NCBI RefSeq assembly: GCF_000203815.1
Contig: NW_004457737.1
Span: forward strand, 1 to 64,000
Source: Cavenderia fasciculata
Taxonomy: Eukaryota; Evosea; Eumycetozoa; Acytosteliales; Cavenderiaceae
DNA length: 64,000 nucleotides
Direction: 5' to 3'
In this document: piece after piece, positions 11,187-24,104 of the stretch
How positions within the stretch are numbered: position 1 is the stretch's first letter
How the letters are laid out: each line of letters begins with the position of its first letter
Translations under genes and position numbers: made by a program
The notes under the pieces: model-generated
Databases searched by the model: none
Seen by the model: only the letters and a program-made list of their open reading frames with translations
What the model was told of the DNA's origin: nothing

Positions 11187-12023
11187 AATAGTGAAATGTA
11201 ATTATTGATGAGTTTGAAAAGAAAGATACTAATGGAGAGTAAATTTGCGGGAGGTTTGATTTTTTTTAAAAATTAAATAAAAAAAAAAAAAAAAAAAAAA
11301 AAAGAAATGAAAAAAATGATTTTTTTTGTTAATATCTAGTTTGTTTATATGTTTAACCAGGGAAACTTACAATTTAGTTAAATAATATATATTGGTTTGA
11401 TTAACAAAATCTAGAACTAGTTTGTCATGTTGGGAAAAACTTTTTTTTTTTTTTTTTTTTTTTAATTTTTTTATTTTTGCAGTTGCAAGATCAGTTGTTG
11501 TTTCGAAACTCCTCTTGGTTTAATTAACAATAATTCCATCAAGTATACTTTTCCTTCTTTTGTGTTCACAGCCTTTACTTTAGGTTTATGTCTCTTTTGG
11601 TGGTCTTTGGGTCAAACCAAAAATAGGATATAGACTGTGATGGGAGAGATGGGAGGATTAATCTGGGATGTGTGTGAAAGGGGGGGGTGGGGTTCGATAA
11701 AGACAATATTAAAATTTTTAAATGATTAAAAGCTGTACTAATTTTGTTTTTTTTTTTTTTTAAAATAGAGAGAAATAATTCAACAACATATAGATACCAG
11801 TAGTATATTAAATATAAAAACTATACAAATATAGAGTGTTTTATTTAGCAACAACAAAAAAAAAAACATTTTTTTTATTTTATTGGTCATCCACCTCAAT
11901 CGACATCAACACCCACCAACAATTTAATATAATATATTATTTTCTATTTTTTTTTTCTCTCAAGTAATAATTTAATTGTTTCTACATCTACTAGTATCAT
12001 TAAAAAAAAAACAAAAAAAAAAA
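11187..12023. other. Divergent spacer between ALT and LRR genes
   Basis: Non-coding, with long A and T homopolymers (11,277-11,303, 11,443-11,463, 11,746-11,761). A GC-richer interval at about 11,510-11,700 contains a G-rich run (GGGGGGGTGGGG near 11,681-11,692). It must carry promoters for two divergently transcribed genes. No RNA gene is recognised. Confidence 0.5.
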
Positions 12024-13672
12024 ATGACAGAGAGATCATTAAAACAGACTTGTTTAAGTTATTTGTTGCAAAGAAGAGAATCAATACCAAAGAATGTAAA
12101 CATGATATGTGAGATACCAGAGATTAGAGAAGAATTTGTAAATTTATCAAAGAGAAAGAACTTGGTTGATGATCAATTCTTTTCAGTATTTGGTGACATC
12201 TTTATTGGAGGCAGTGGGAATAATAGTTTTAATCAACAACACCAACAATCACAGCAATCATTACATCAACAGCTACAACAACCACAATCACAACAAGCAT
12301 TACATCAACCACAACAGCAACAACAACAACAACAACAACTTATTCCATCTCAAACACCCATACAGACAACTGCATCGGCATCTACCTCTTCATCTTCTTC
12401 ATCTGCCCCATCATCAGGTCAATGTCAAGTTGGTAGTCAAAATGGTGGTCAAATCAATATTGGTCAATATTCAAATAGTAGTAGTAGTAGTAGTGGTGTT
12501 AATATGATATCTTCAAGTGCAAATCAAGGTGGAGGAACAAATTCTCAAACTCTATCTTCTGTTGTCCATTCCAACAGCAATATCAATACTTGTACACAAC
12601 AACAACAACAAAAAATGGAAAACGGTCATTTTCCAATTGTTTCGAGTGACAATGACATAGAAATGATTCCCTCTTCAATTCAACAACAACAACAACAACA
12701 ACAAAATCATTCAATAACTAATAATAATCATCAAAATAATAATTATAACAATACTATTAATAATCAAAATAATAATAATAATTTAATTGTTCAAGAGATA
12801 GATTTATCATTATTAGGAAGATTAACAGATATATCTATTCAATTCCTTACAAAGTACACCAATTTGGTTCATTTGAATGTATCATTTTGTACGGGACTTT
12901 CAAGTGAATTTGTTAAATTTTTAGCAGCAGTGCCAGAGATACAACTTCAATCATTGAATCTTTACAATACCAACACCACCGACACTACTCTTCAGTTAAT
13001 CGTATCTACATACTCTCATTCCCTTCGATCGATTGTTTGGGTAATTGTCAAGGGATATCCGACTCTGGTATTAAGCTTCTACTCAAGTGTACCCAGCTTC
13101 AACACCTTGACATTTCTCATTGCCGTAAATTGACATCTGCCACAACCAAAAATCTAACGTTCCCAAACCTACTCCATCTGAACGCATCATGGATACCAAC
13201 AACCGAGACCAAGGAATCCTCTTTCCATAAATGTGTCAAAGCTTGTCCCAAGCTCACAACACTCACAATTGCAGCAAGTGGTATTTCCGAAGCAGAACTC
13301 TTAAAGATATTGATCGAAGGTGGTAAAAGATTACTCAATTTAGATATTTCCTACAGTCCAAACTCAATCACATCGATTGATAGTAAAGTTTTTAAACACA
13401 TGTCACAACTTCAATCACTGACATTGGCTGGTTGTAGTTTTAAAGAACCAATACTCCGTCGCATCATTGAATCTACACCAAATCTCAAAGAGTTGGATAT
13501 TTCTCACCAAGATGGAGTATTACCTTGGAGCCTTCTCATGTACATTGTGAGTGACTCTAATATTCTCCAACACTTGCATATGATCAATCTCTCTCAATCA
13601 AAGTTTGATAAATTTGACATTGAAACTCTTTTACATTATCCCAATTTGAAAATTTACTTACCATCAGTTTAA
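12024..13672 (+). CDS. Leucine-rich-repeat protein (AMN1/FBXL-like), apparent frameshift
   Basis: About 549 residues if one apparent single-base shift is bridged. The ATG at 12024 directly follows an A-rich leader. The N-terminus (SLKQTCLSYLLQRRESIPKN) is followed by long Gln, Ser and Asn tracts. From about residue 265 there are repeated LRR units of the cysteine-containing type: LTKYTNLVHLNVSFCTGLS, LQSLNLYNTNTTDTTLQLI, LGNCQGISDSGIKLLLKC, LQHLDISHCRKLT, LQSLTLAGCSFKE, LKELDISHQDGV. The frame changes near 13,035, where LRSI is followed by VWVIVK in one frame but LGNCQGIS in the next; one extra base would read LRSIDLGNCQGIS, the expected LRR. No clear F-box. Such proteins are usually ubiquitin-ligase adaptors or scaffolds; function here is unknown. 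Confidence 0.75.
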
Positions 13673-13895
13673 AAAAAAAAAATATATATATATAAATATA
13701 TAAAATTAATTAATTTAATTAAATTCATTCCACAGGTTGGATGAAATTATAGAAATTAAATAAAATATAATAATAATAATTTGTTTTGAATTTTTTTTAT
13801 TTTTTTTTTGCCTTGTCATCATTTTTTTTTTGGGGCACTAGAAAAGAGAGTTTCCACGCCTTTTTTAAAGCCAATCAATATATTTGTATATTAAA

Positions 13896-16793
13896 ATGAA
13901 GAGATGGATATTGTTCTTATTCATGGTTTTATTTACTGTGGCTTTGGCTATAAACAATGAACAACATAAAAAGAAAAAAGAGTTAAACAATAATAATCAA
14001 CAACAACAACAAAAGAGAGAAATATTAAATAATTTAGATGAAGATACAAGTAGTTCAGATGTAACAGATGAAAAAGAAACCCAACAACAACAACAACAAC
14101 AACAACTCAAGTATAACAAACAACTTATTCAAACTCTATTGAAATTACAACAACAACAACAATCTGAAAAAGATTTAAATGATGATCACAACAAAAAAAA
14201 GAAGGACTCTGAATCTTTACTACTTGAACTACAGCAAGATTCTTCTTCTTCAACAATGAATGAAGATGAAGATGAACAAGAATATGGGACCGACCAACTA
14301 GTAATAGAGATTTCATTAGAAGAATTGATCGATAGAGTACACGATTCCGAAGGAAGTGGGGATGTTTACGAAGAGTTAAAAAAAATGGTTGGTGAAGCTC
14401 AAAACAAGAAAACCTTGGACCAGTTATTGTCACAGTCAACACCCACAGCTGCCACCACCGCCGCCACCACCACAACTACCTCTCCCACTACAGCCTCACC
14501 TTTAACAGATCCAATACAAAAACAAAAGGAGAAACAAGAGTTGGATCAAACATTGCAATTCATGCACAACAAGATGTTTGGGTTTGAGGATAAAAGTTTT
14601 CTATTTTCACCAACCAACAGACAATCGGACAAGATACCTTCTCCAATAGAGAAAACACAATTTTCTCTATTACCAGGACACGAACAATTTATTCTTGGTC
14701 AACAGAAACGTGGATTCAATTTAATTGCACAATCTTCTGAAAAGGATACCTTTCAATATGTTGGTTCGGAAAATATTGATATTGAACAATCTATACAGCT
14801 TTTAACTGAATCTGCAAATCTTGGAAACCACAAGGCAATGTACATTCTTGGTACAATGGAAGAGGTAAATCAAAAAAAGAAAAAGATATCAAATAGACAG
14901 TATAAATGAAACTAAAACTTTCTTTATTTTTTTTAGATGGGAGAAATAGGATTTATTAATTTTACAAAAGCAGTAGAATGGTACCAAAAAAGTGCAGGTT
15001 TTGGGAATCCAGAGGCACAATACTCTCTTGCATTCCTATATTCAACTGGCAAAGGAGTTGAAATGAACGAGGCCAAGAGTATACTGTACTTGACATTTGC
15101 TGCCAGATCTGGACATATAGTTTCAAAACTTGTACTTGGCTATAGATATTTCTATGGTCACGGAGCCCCCAAATCCTGTCAAAAAGCAGCCCAACTTTAT
15201 GAAGAGGTTGCCAAATATGTAGTTGATGAGCACGAGTCTAAGGGATTTCTTCACCAACTTGAAGTAGAAAGATTTTCAGACCGCCAACAACACATGAAAT
15301 CCTCTCAACCAGAGGAAGAAAGTGTCGTTGACTTTTTCAAGTATTCAGCATTGTCTGGTGATGTACATTCTTTAGTGACAATGGCCAATCTTTATCTTCA
15401 AGGTGGATTTGGCGTAGCCCAAGATTTGCAAGTAGCTTTTAATTACTATCGTGAAGCTGCACAAAGACAATATCCACAGGGAATGGCAGGTCTTGGATTT
15501 ATGTATTCCAAGGGCTATGGCATCGAACAAAGCAATGAAACCGCTGTATTTTATTATAAACGTGCTGCAGATTTGGGAAATGTTGGAGCAAAAACCAATT
15601 TGGGCGAAATGTATTTGAATGGTTGGGGCGTCTCTCAAAATGTAAAGATAGCACTGAACCTATTCACAGAAGCAGCCAACAGTGAAGACCCAGAGGCAGT
15701 TGGAGCTCAAATCCAACTTGGAAAAATGTATCTCTCTGGGCAATACATTGCAAAAGATCTTGGAAAAGCTTTGGGCCTATTTCAGGCTGCTGCTACTCAA
15801 GGAAACTTGGTAGCCATCTATTACTATGCATCATTAAGTCTTGCCCAACAACCAACACCAACATATTGCCAATCCGCCGTTCTTCACTTCAAACGTGTTG
15901 CCGAGCGTGGTCCATGGTCTCAAATCTTGACACAAGCCCAACAACTTTTCGATCAAGGTGATGATGAACGTGCTCTTTTATTCTTTGAAAAGGGTGCAGA
16001 AATGGGAATAGAAATCGCTCAAAATAATGCTGCTTGGATGTATGATCAAATGGCAAATGAAGATTATCATCACAATAATAATGAAAATAATGATAATAAT
16101 GAAAATAATCAAAATAATAGTAATAGTAATAATAATATTCCAATCGATCAAGAAATAATAATGATTGATAAAATGGTATTTAGATATTATTCCCATTCTG
16201 CTGAACAAAACAATCCAATTGCACACTTGAAATTGGGTGACTATTACTACTATGGTCGTGGTGAAGAACCTATTGATCAAGAGCGAGCAGCAGATCTTTA
16301 CCAACAAGCAGCACACTTACAAAATGCTCAAGCACTATTTAATCTTGGCTACATTCACCAATTTGGCCTTGGTAGACAACAAGATTTATTTCTCGCCAAA
16401 AGATATTACGATATGGCATTAATGTATGAGCCTAGTGCCTACATTCCAGTATATTTGGCCATGTCTAGTTTGTGGGCTCAATACTATTATCGTTTCATTG
16501 CCTCCTACCTTTATGGAGTACATGACCCACTTTTGGACCAAAACACAAATCATCAAACCATTTTGATCAATAATGACAAGGTCGTGGGAAATGACGATCG
16601 TAGCGTCAATTACGATCGACTAAAGAAACAATCGCAAACCATTGAAGAAGAAGACGACGAATCATTTGATTTTTTTTCAGTAGATTCTTATTTAATTTGC
16701 ATTGTGGCAATTATATTTTGTTATTTGGTTGTTCGAAGACAAAGATTATTACTTAGACAAAATCAAAGACAACCACCTCCACAACAAAATTAA
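13896..16793 (+). CDS. sel1l: SEL1L/HRD3-like ER-associated degradation adaptor
   Basis: Exons 13896..14864 and 14937..16793 give 941 residues. The ATG at 13896 starts MKRWILFLFMVLFTVALA, a signal peptide. A Gln/Asp/Glu-rich luminal linker runs to about residue 300, followed by many Sel1-like repeats (for example AVEWYQKSAGFGNPEAQYSL, AFNYYREAAQRQYPQGMAGL, AVFYYKRAADLGNVGAKTNL) interrupted by an Asn-rich loop near residue 715. A single C-terminal membrane segment (YLICIVAIIFCYLVV) and a short basic, Pro/Gln-rich cytosolic tail follow. Signal peptide + Sel1 repeats + one C-terminal TM is the SEL1L/Hrd3p architecture: the luminal partner that feeds substrates to the HRD1 ubiquitin ligase. HRD1 is not in this window. 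A different secretory Sel1-repeat protein is the main alternative. Confidence 0.85.
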
Positions 16794-16876
16794 ATTTTAA
16801 AAATAAAAATAAAAATTATTAAAAAAGACAGAGATGACTTGTTGTTGTTGCATATTTTATTTTATTGTATTTTATT

Positions 16877-19800
16877 TTACTTGTTTAATACAATTTTAAA
16901 AGGTAATTTTAGTTTGGGAATGTTAAAACTTTTTCTACTTTGTGTTCCATCTTCTCTTTCTTTTCTTTCTTTTTGTTTTCTTTCAATCGTGTTTTTGATG
17001 AGAGAGAATATGTCCAATTGTTTTGGTATACCTTTTAGATTAATATTTAACTTTTTGAGGGCACCAAGATCGGGTCTGAGGTTGGCAAGATTGATATTTT
17101 TTAATGCATTCTTGAGACCCAAAGGATCAAAGTTTCGAACGCCACTATTAATTGCTTCTCTATAGGCCATAATAATAATGATAAATCTTTCAGATTGTTT
17201 ATCAATTGCCTTTTGAGTTAGGCCCTCGCCGTCAATATAGAAAAACTCTCCAAAACATTTAACCATTCCATCTATCATATCCAATTGATAACTTGATAAC
17301 TCTAAATTCTTATTTTTTGGGAATATCATATCATCTAGAATCTATATAAAAAAAAAGAAATTAGAAAAAATCTGAAAATTTTTGATTATATTTCTTTCTT
17401 CTTCTTCTTACATTAATGATACCAGCCCAAAGTCTTTTTAGTAATTGTTTTGTCAAGGGGTAGTAAAGATGTTGAGAAAACAATTGCAGTTTGGAAGCAA
17501 TGTACTGGAGAAGTGGGGTGAGTTGAACAGAAACTGGCATTTGATTGTTGGTATTTGATAGCTGGTCGATATTCTTTTCGATTTGTTTAAAAAATCCAAC
17601 TACAAAATTTTTGGATTTATCCAAATCTATACCTACAATATTATAAATCTCTCCAATAATAACAGGTGATAACTAAAAAATATTAAAATTAATATATTTT
17701 AAATAATTTCTCTTGATTTCTTTCATACTCTATTATAAATTCGGTCAACCAAGGTTCTGACATTATCATTGATAGCTTTATATGTATGACGAGACATTTC
17801 ATTTACAATGGATGGTGACAAACGATAAGATGCCATAATCCTCAAGAGGACAGAAATCAAATCCTCTGTATGTCCGAGACAAGCTTGAATATTATTAAAT
17901 CGTAAAGAGACTGTTTGGATGGTTTGTACCAAATCTTGGCTGTAAGAGTCTGAAAGCAAAAAGATATCGTCAGCTGCCTCGTCCAAAGCCTTGAGAGAAA
18001 GGTCGCGAATAACAGTAGTATAGTAAATAATACTCTCTGAAATGACAACTGTAAAATTGGTAAAGATTTCAAACAATGAGTGCTCGCCATCTTTGTGGAA
18101 TTTTTGAAAGTCCTCCCATCTAAGAGATTTGATGACATCCAATGCATGATAACATCCTAAAAATACCTCCCCAACAGATTTGCTGTGCAAAGTATCATCG
18201 GAAACTGGTGTCCACTCTTCATTTTGACATAACTTATCAATTAATTGTTGTAATTGATCGGCTGAATGAAGTGTCCACTGTAAAACACATTGTTTAAATA
18301 AAATTGGAATTGGTAAAAGTGCCAGTCTATAAAGAAGAAAAAAAAAAAAAAAATCAATAAGATTGAAATTAACAAGAAACTTAATTGTTTACATACTTTT
18401 GGTCAATATCTTTAAATTTAATCATAGTTTCTTTCAACTTGAAATACAATTCTAGAAATTCTGTCAACTCTTGAAGATTATTTGCCCCATGTTCTGTTAG
18501 TTTGTCAATTTCTTTTTCCAATAGATCATTATACACTTGAATGGAAACAGTTAAAATATTAACTTCACTTGTCGGAAAGTCTCTTGCAAAATATTTAACA
18601 TCGATATCCAAGTTGGCCAATAAAATATCGCAAACCCTTATGATCGTGCTTGCCCTGCCCAGTTGAGTGCCTTTGGTCATGGTTTGGGCCATAATGATTG
18701 CTTGGTTAAATCTCTTTTCGTACATTTCTTTGATAATGTGCGGTAATGGTGTTAGTTGACATAGCTCGCTGCTACGTAGGAGGTAAAAAATATCTATGAG
18801 CATTCGTAATGAACCAGTTGGGGTGTTTAGTGGAAAGACAGTGTGGAAATGTGAAATCCAAGTGTTGCATGCAACTGATAACTTTTCTACCAGTTCCTTT
18901 AAAATCTTTTCCTCTATTATTGTTAAACCACAAAAATCACTAAACTTGATCTCCAAAATATATTTTAATATTCCTCTAACCTCTGGTATATATTCCAATG
19001 CCATGTCATCAATAATCAATTTAATTAAGTATTCTACCAAACTAAAAAAATAAATAAAAATAAAAATAAATTTTAACAATGATCTTATTTGTTTGTTTGT
19101 TTGTTTGTTTGTTTGTTTGTTTGTTTGTTTGTTTACTTACATTAATTTTGTTGTATGTTCCAATAAACCATATCTTTCTGCGTAATCCTTTAAAATTTGT
19201 GTCGATTGGTTTGAAAGTAAAGATATTGGTTTGGTAATGTCAATTGCTTTTCGACGAAAAGGTAAAACTCTATTGGCACCACTTAGATTATTTGGGCTAC
19301 TACTATTGGGTGAACCCGATCCAATGTCACTACCCTGTTGTTGCTGTTGTTGCTGAATATCAATTGATAATAGTTTTTCCAATAATATTCTATAGTAATG
19401 GAAATGGTTTGGATAGGGTGACTTTGGATCGGGGTAATCGAGAAAATGAAACTGTAGTTTAAGATCACCACTGACTTTTGATCGAGAGGATCTCTTTTGC
19501 AAAGGAACCCAACTTACTTCACGCTTTACATAGTTCATTAATTCTCGAATGGTAAATTTACATTTGCCAAGGAATACTTTGGATGATTCGGTACCTTGAC
19601 CATCCCAAACACTAAATTCAATTTCAAGGTTTTGATTTTGTTTTGTTATTTGACTAATAAATAAATATATTAGTATAAAAATTGGTTGTTGTAAATGTTT
19701 TCTTTCTTACAAATTAAAATGTTCTTTCCATACTGGATTTAAGCCATTCACTTTTCTGGTTCGTTTTTTTTCATTTTCAAATTCGATTTCAATATGAGGT

Positions 19801-21348
19801 TCTGGTTTGACTATACTACCTTCTTTGTTGATGAGGTCACGAGCTTGTACTACCTTGATTGCAATGACACCAATCGTATCCTTTTCCTTGTATTTAATTC
19901 CCCATACAGACTTTAAATATTCTTCCTTTGGTTGCAACTGTTGTGATAGTTTCTGTAAATTGTTTTCTTCAACCTTTTTCCATTGTAAAAATGATTTGTC
20001 TGAAGAAAAATTGGCTCTTCCATAAAATGGTCTTGAATCAATGTTCATCTTTCTATATTTTAAATGAAACAAGAAAAACTAGAAAATAAAAAAATAAAAT
20101 AAATCAAAAAGGGATTCTTTTTGTGATTAATATTTGTTTTTTTTTTTTTTTGTTTTTTTCAAAACTTACCTCTTTGTTACTGAGAGACTTTGACTTTTGA
20201 CGAGCAATTTTTTCATGATAGGTATCAAGTTTCATTGCTTTTGAAATGATTTTGCTTTTTTCGATAGACTCTACCATCTCTACCGATTGTGAAAGTATGT
20301 AATTAAATTTTTGGATGGCATCATTAAAAAGTGAAGAGTCTTGGTTGCCCATTTTCTTTAATTGCTCTGTTAGATGAGCATTGAATTGTTTTTGAAGATG
20401 AGAAAGTGAAAACTCGCTAGCATCACGAAGCCCATTTGATAGAGTCTCTTCAATAAATCTATCCAAAGCCAAAGACAATGCAGAGAATCTCTTGGCATCG
20501 TTTGCCTCTTCTGCCTTTGAAATCGAACGATAATAGGTAAAGATATCAAAGAGACATGTGAGAATCGATTTTACATTACTTGGATTGTCTTTGATTATAT
20601 GTATGAAATAATTGTCCATCTGTTGAATGACATCTTTCTTCATTGATGATAACCCAAAAAAGATACAATGATGAATGTATTCAAATGCTGCCACTGCATC
20701 TTCTTCTTTGATACTAGTACCAGTTGTTGTTTGGTTGGCAGAAGCACTGTTTTTCATTAACATTGTCAATCCTTGACCAGATGACGATGATGAAGAAGCA
20801 TTATTTAAAATACCAGCACCATTGACAATGGTACTAGAAGTAATGGATGTACTTGTACTATCTCCAAAAACTAATTGTGGTGGATCTATCTTGATTGTCT
20901 TTGAAAAGAGGTGTGATTGTTAATAATAATAATAATAATAATAAGAAAGAAACATTTGAAATCATCTTGGTCAACATACTAAATCTTTTGAGGCATAGTT
21001 CACTTTATTATCAGCACAAGATGTCCACATTGAGAATAAACCCTCTTTGATAGCCTTTGCAGAAAAGTCAATCTCTACACGATTCTTTACCAATGATGTC
21101 TTTACAAGATCGATATTGGGAACACCATTTGACATCAAAGTAGGTGATAATAGATTATTTTGTAGTTGTTGTTGTTGGTGTTGTTGTTTTACAGGTGTAT
21201 TTAAATTATTATTATTATTATTATTATTACTATTATCTATAATATCTGCAGCTTCTAGAGAAGAAGGAGAAGTGTTTGCGTTGACACTTGTTTCTCCATC
21301 ATCTCCTTCTCCTCTCTTTGTACTCATATGTGTTATGAGTGTACTCAT
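16877..21348 (-). CDS. C2 and MUN domain protein, UNC13/BAIAP3 family
   Basis: Eight exons (minus): 21348..20980, 20898..20170, 20048..19711, 19653..19141, 19041..18397, 18326..17729, 17672..17412, 17341..16877; all junctions keep frame, about 1305 residues. Another ATG at 21324 may be the start. After an Asn/Gln-rich N-terminus, a helical region (EYIHHCIFFGLSS) leads to one C2 domain at about 430-530 (IGVIAIKVVQARDLINKEG, NGLNPVWKEHFN, EIEFSVWDGQG, FLGKCKFTI). The rest is an all-helical region with MUN-like blocks: ILFKQCVLQWTLHSADQ, SVGEVFLGCYHALDVI and LTPLLQYIASKLQLFSQHLY. MUN proteins tether and prime secretory vesicles by acting on syntaxin/SNAREs. Unlike animal UNC13D/BAIAP3, no second C2 is seen after the MUN region. 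Family assigned by eye; moderately sure. Confidence 0.72.
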
Positions 21349-21567
21349 ATCTATCTTTCTCTCTCTCTTTCTTGATTTCTTTTTTTATTAATCGATTTCC
21401 CCAATCCCACAGCAGAGTGACAAAGGGGGTGAAACAAACGTTGCAAAAAAAAAAAAACCCAATTAAATTAAAAATTCCTAGAATACGGAAGTTCATGGAG
21501 AAAAACAGCAAATTTTCGTATTTGTTTGATTGTCATTTTCTTTCTTTAATTAACAATAACAAATATT

Positions 21568-23916
21568 ATGTCTACAGTACCAACAACCCAATCATCGGGT
21601 CCACAGATCATTACAACCTCTCTCTTATCACCCAGACCAACAACTCTTCAAATAAAAAAACAGACAACTACGCGAAATACACAACAAATCAACCCATCAA
21701 CTGTAAATATCCCCTCACATACATTGCCAGCAACTGCAACAACAACAACAACAACAACTGCAACAACAACACCTTCATCGTCATCGTCAACAACATCTTC
21801 ATCTGTTGCCAAACCACCAGCCCCAGTCCAACTCAAGACGTCACCAACCAAAACCATTTCTCTAAAGCCTCCACAAAAACCATCATCGCCACCAACAACT
21901 CAACCCGCAGTTCCATCTCTCAATCAACCACCACCACTGAAACCTGCATCTAGTTCTCCATCAACTGTTGATGAACCTGCACCAGTATCTACTCCCGTTG
22001 GGAATTCACCAACCGAGTTGACGATTATAAAATCGATTCATCCTCTTGATAGTGGTGTTGCTACCGATAATGCAAATAATCAAATTGACACCCCCTCTCC
22101 GCCCTCCCCTTTTTATGATGTCGCTCAACTACAAACCACGACTGATGCAACTACCGCAACAACAACAACAACAACAGAGAATCCTGCCATGGCAATTGTT
22201 TCATATGACAACATTGAAAGCATAGATGCCAACTCTTCTAATAATAACGATAGTGTCATTGTCATAACCAATAATAATAATAATAATAGCAATAATACAC
22301 CAAAACCCATTTCCGACTCTACTACTCTTGGAACAAAACACCTCTCTACCACAAAACAAACACAAGAAAAGAGAATTACAGAGTTGGAAAAAGATTTGGA
22401 AAGAGAAAGAAAAAAGGTACAAGCATTGTCTACCCAACTTAAAGCACCATCCAATTCAATTAAACCAAATTATAATAATCAAAATAATCAAAATAATAAT
22501 AACAACAGTAATAATAATCAAACCAATAATGTACATACTAAAACTCCATTGTATAAACAACAAACTACAGCACCTCGAAACATTGTAAATTTTTTACCCA
22601 ACCAACAACAACAACAATCAAATCATAGAATAGTTGGATCAAAAGATAAAAGTAGACCAACCAACAATAACAATACTACAGTCAGTAATGCCTTTGATAA
22701 CTTGAAGAAGCAAAAGCTGACCCACGAATTGGAAGATGAAATTGATCCAATTGACTCACAATCAGATAACAGCTCTGACAATAGCACGATTTTGTATCAT
22801 CAACCACAACAACAACAACAACCTCAACATCTAAACTCACTAATCCCCAAACAACCATCATCAACAAGCGTAACAACCATTACCACAACTACCACCCAAG
22901 AGAATGAAGACATCAAGAGAGTAAACGAAAAGCTTCGATTACGTTTAAAGAATGTAAAGAAGGCAATCAATGGAGAATTTGATTTACCAGAAACAAAATC
23001 CGACGAGCATATCAAATCCTATATTGGATCAACAATCAAATCAGAGTTTGAAAAACTTTTGCAACAAAACTCTAACAACAACAATAACAACAGAAACAAC
23101 CAACAACAATTATTGGTTTTGGAAGAACAAATCAAGTTGCTCACTCAAGAAGTAGATTTTTGGAAATCTGAACAGGTAGCAGAGTCAATCAAGGTTGGAA
23201 AGCTGATGCAAGAATTGGGCGAAAGAAAGGCAAAAAATCGTCAACTATTTGAAAAGCTGGAAAGCACAGAAACGGCTCTTGACAAGAAAAACCAAGAAAT
23301 CCTTTTAAACAAAGCAACCTCTGAAAAGGTAATGGAGGGATTATCAAAGGAAGTTGATATCAAATCACGTTCAATCGATCAACTCAAGGATATGTTGGAA
23401 AGAGAACGAGATAGTTTCCGTTGCAAAGAAACAGAATATGCCAATGAGTTGGCCATTTGGAAAGATGCTACCAAAAAAGCCTTTGACAAGTTAAATGAAT
23501 ATCAACAACTAGCTTTAGAACAAAAACAACAACAAACAAATCATTCACAGGCAAGTCAGAGTCAGAGTCAGACTGAACAAACACTAGATTTGGGTGCAAA
23601 CAAAGAACAAGAGGCCGATAGCCATACATCATCATCGTCATCTCCCCAAGAAGAAGAAGAAGAAGAAGAAAACCAAAACAAAACACACAATGAAGATGAT
23701 ATTCTTGTTTCTCAATATCAACAACCAATTCAAGCAGCAGATGATCTCAGTATTACATTTGATTATGAATATGCCCCTTTGCCAAACCAACAACAAAACC
23801 AATCACAACAAGACCAACCCATGGAAGATTGTCAAGACAACACTTTATCAAAATATCAAGATCCACTGTTGCAATCAAATATGACGTTGACACAATTTAT
23901 TGAATTAAATAAATAA
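21568..23916 (+). CDS. Thr/Pro/Asn-rich coiled-coil protein, unrecognised
   Basis: A single uninterrupted frame of 782 residues starting MSTVPTTQSSGPQ. The first ~260 residues are Thr/Pro/Ser-rich with runs of Thr and Asn. A short heptad segment (RITELEKDLERERKKVQAL) follows, then Asn/Gln stretches, then a long coiled coil from about residue 450 to 660 (LEEQIKLLTQEVDFWKSEQ, GERKAKNRQLFEKLESTETA, SIDQLKDMLERERDSF). The C-terminus is acidic and ends in MTLTQFIELNK. No enzymatic motif or membrane segment is seen. It starts 219 bases from the MUN gene on the opposite strand, so the two may share a promoter region. Likely a structural or scaffolding protein; no function assigned. Confidence 0.8.
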   Translation: MSTVPTTQSSGPQIITTSLLSPRPTTLQIKKQTTTRNTQQINPSTVNIPSHTLPATATTTTTTTATTTPSSSSSTTSSSVAKPPAPVQLKTSPTKTISLKPPQKPSSPPTTQPAVPSLNQPPPLKPASSSPSTVDEPAPVSTPVGNSPTELTIIKSIHPLDSGVATDNANNQIDTPSPPSPFYDVAQLQTTTDATTATTTTTTENPAMAIVSYDNIESIDANSSNNNDSVIVITNNNNNNSNNTPKPISDSTTLGTKHLSTTKQTQEKRITELEKDLERERKKVQALSTQLKAPSNSIKPNYNNQNNQNNNNNSNNNQTNNVHTKTPLYKQQTTAPRNIVNFLPNQQQQQSNHRIVGSKDKSRPTNNNNTTVSNAFDNLKKQKLTHELEDEIDPIDSQSDNSSDNSTILYHQPQQQQQPQHLNSLIPKQPSSTSVTTITTTTTQENEDIKRVNEKLRLRLKNVKKAINGEFDLPETKSDEHIKSYIGSTIKSEFEKLLQQNSNNNNNNRNNQQQLLVLEEQIKLLTQEVDFWKSEQVAESIKVGKLMQELGERKAKNRQLFEKLESTETALDKKNQEILLNKATSEKVMEGLSKEVDIKSRSIDQLKDMLERERDSFRCKETEYANELAIWKDATKKAFDKLNEYQQLALEQKQQQTNHSQASQSQSQTEQTLDLGANKEQEADSHTSSSSSPQEEEEEEENQNKTHNEDDILVSQYQQPIQAADDLSITFDYEYAPLPNQQQNQSQQDQPMEDCQDNTLSKYQDPLLQSNMTLTQFIELNK

Positions 23917-24104
23917 ATGCAGTTTAAAAAAAAAAAAAAAGAAGATAAGTAAAAAAATGTTTAAATCTTGAAAGAGATACATGTGTGCAGCTGATAAAGT
24001 GTCGAGAATTCTATTATTTTCGTTATTATTGTATTATTATTTGTGACTTGATTGTACATGATTATTGTTCTGTGATTATTTGTGTAAAACTTTGATTTGT
24101 TAAT

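Noticed and set aside
16837-17165. Plus-strand hydrophobic open frame at the end of the MUN gene
   Set aside because: It is antisense to the last MUN exon and has no independent start context.
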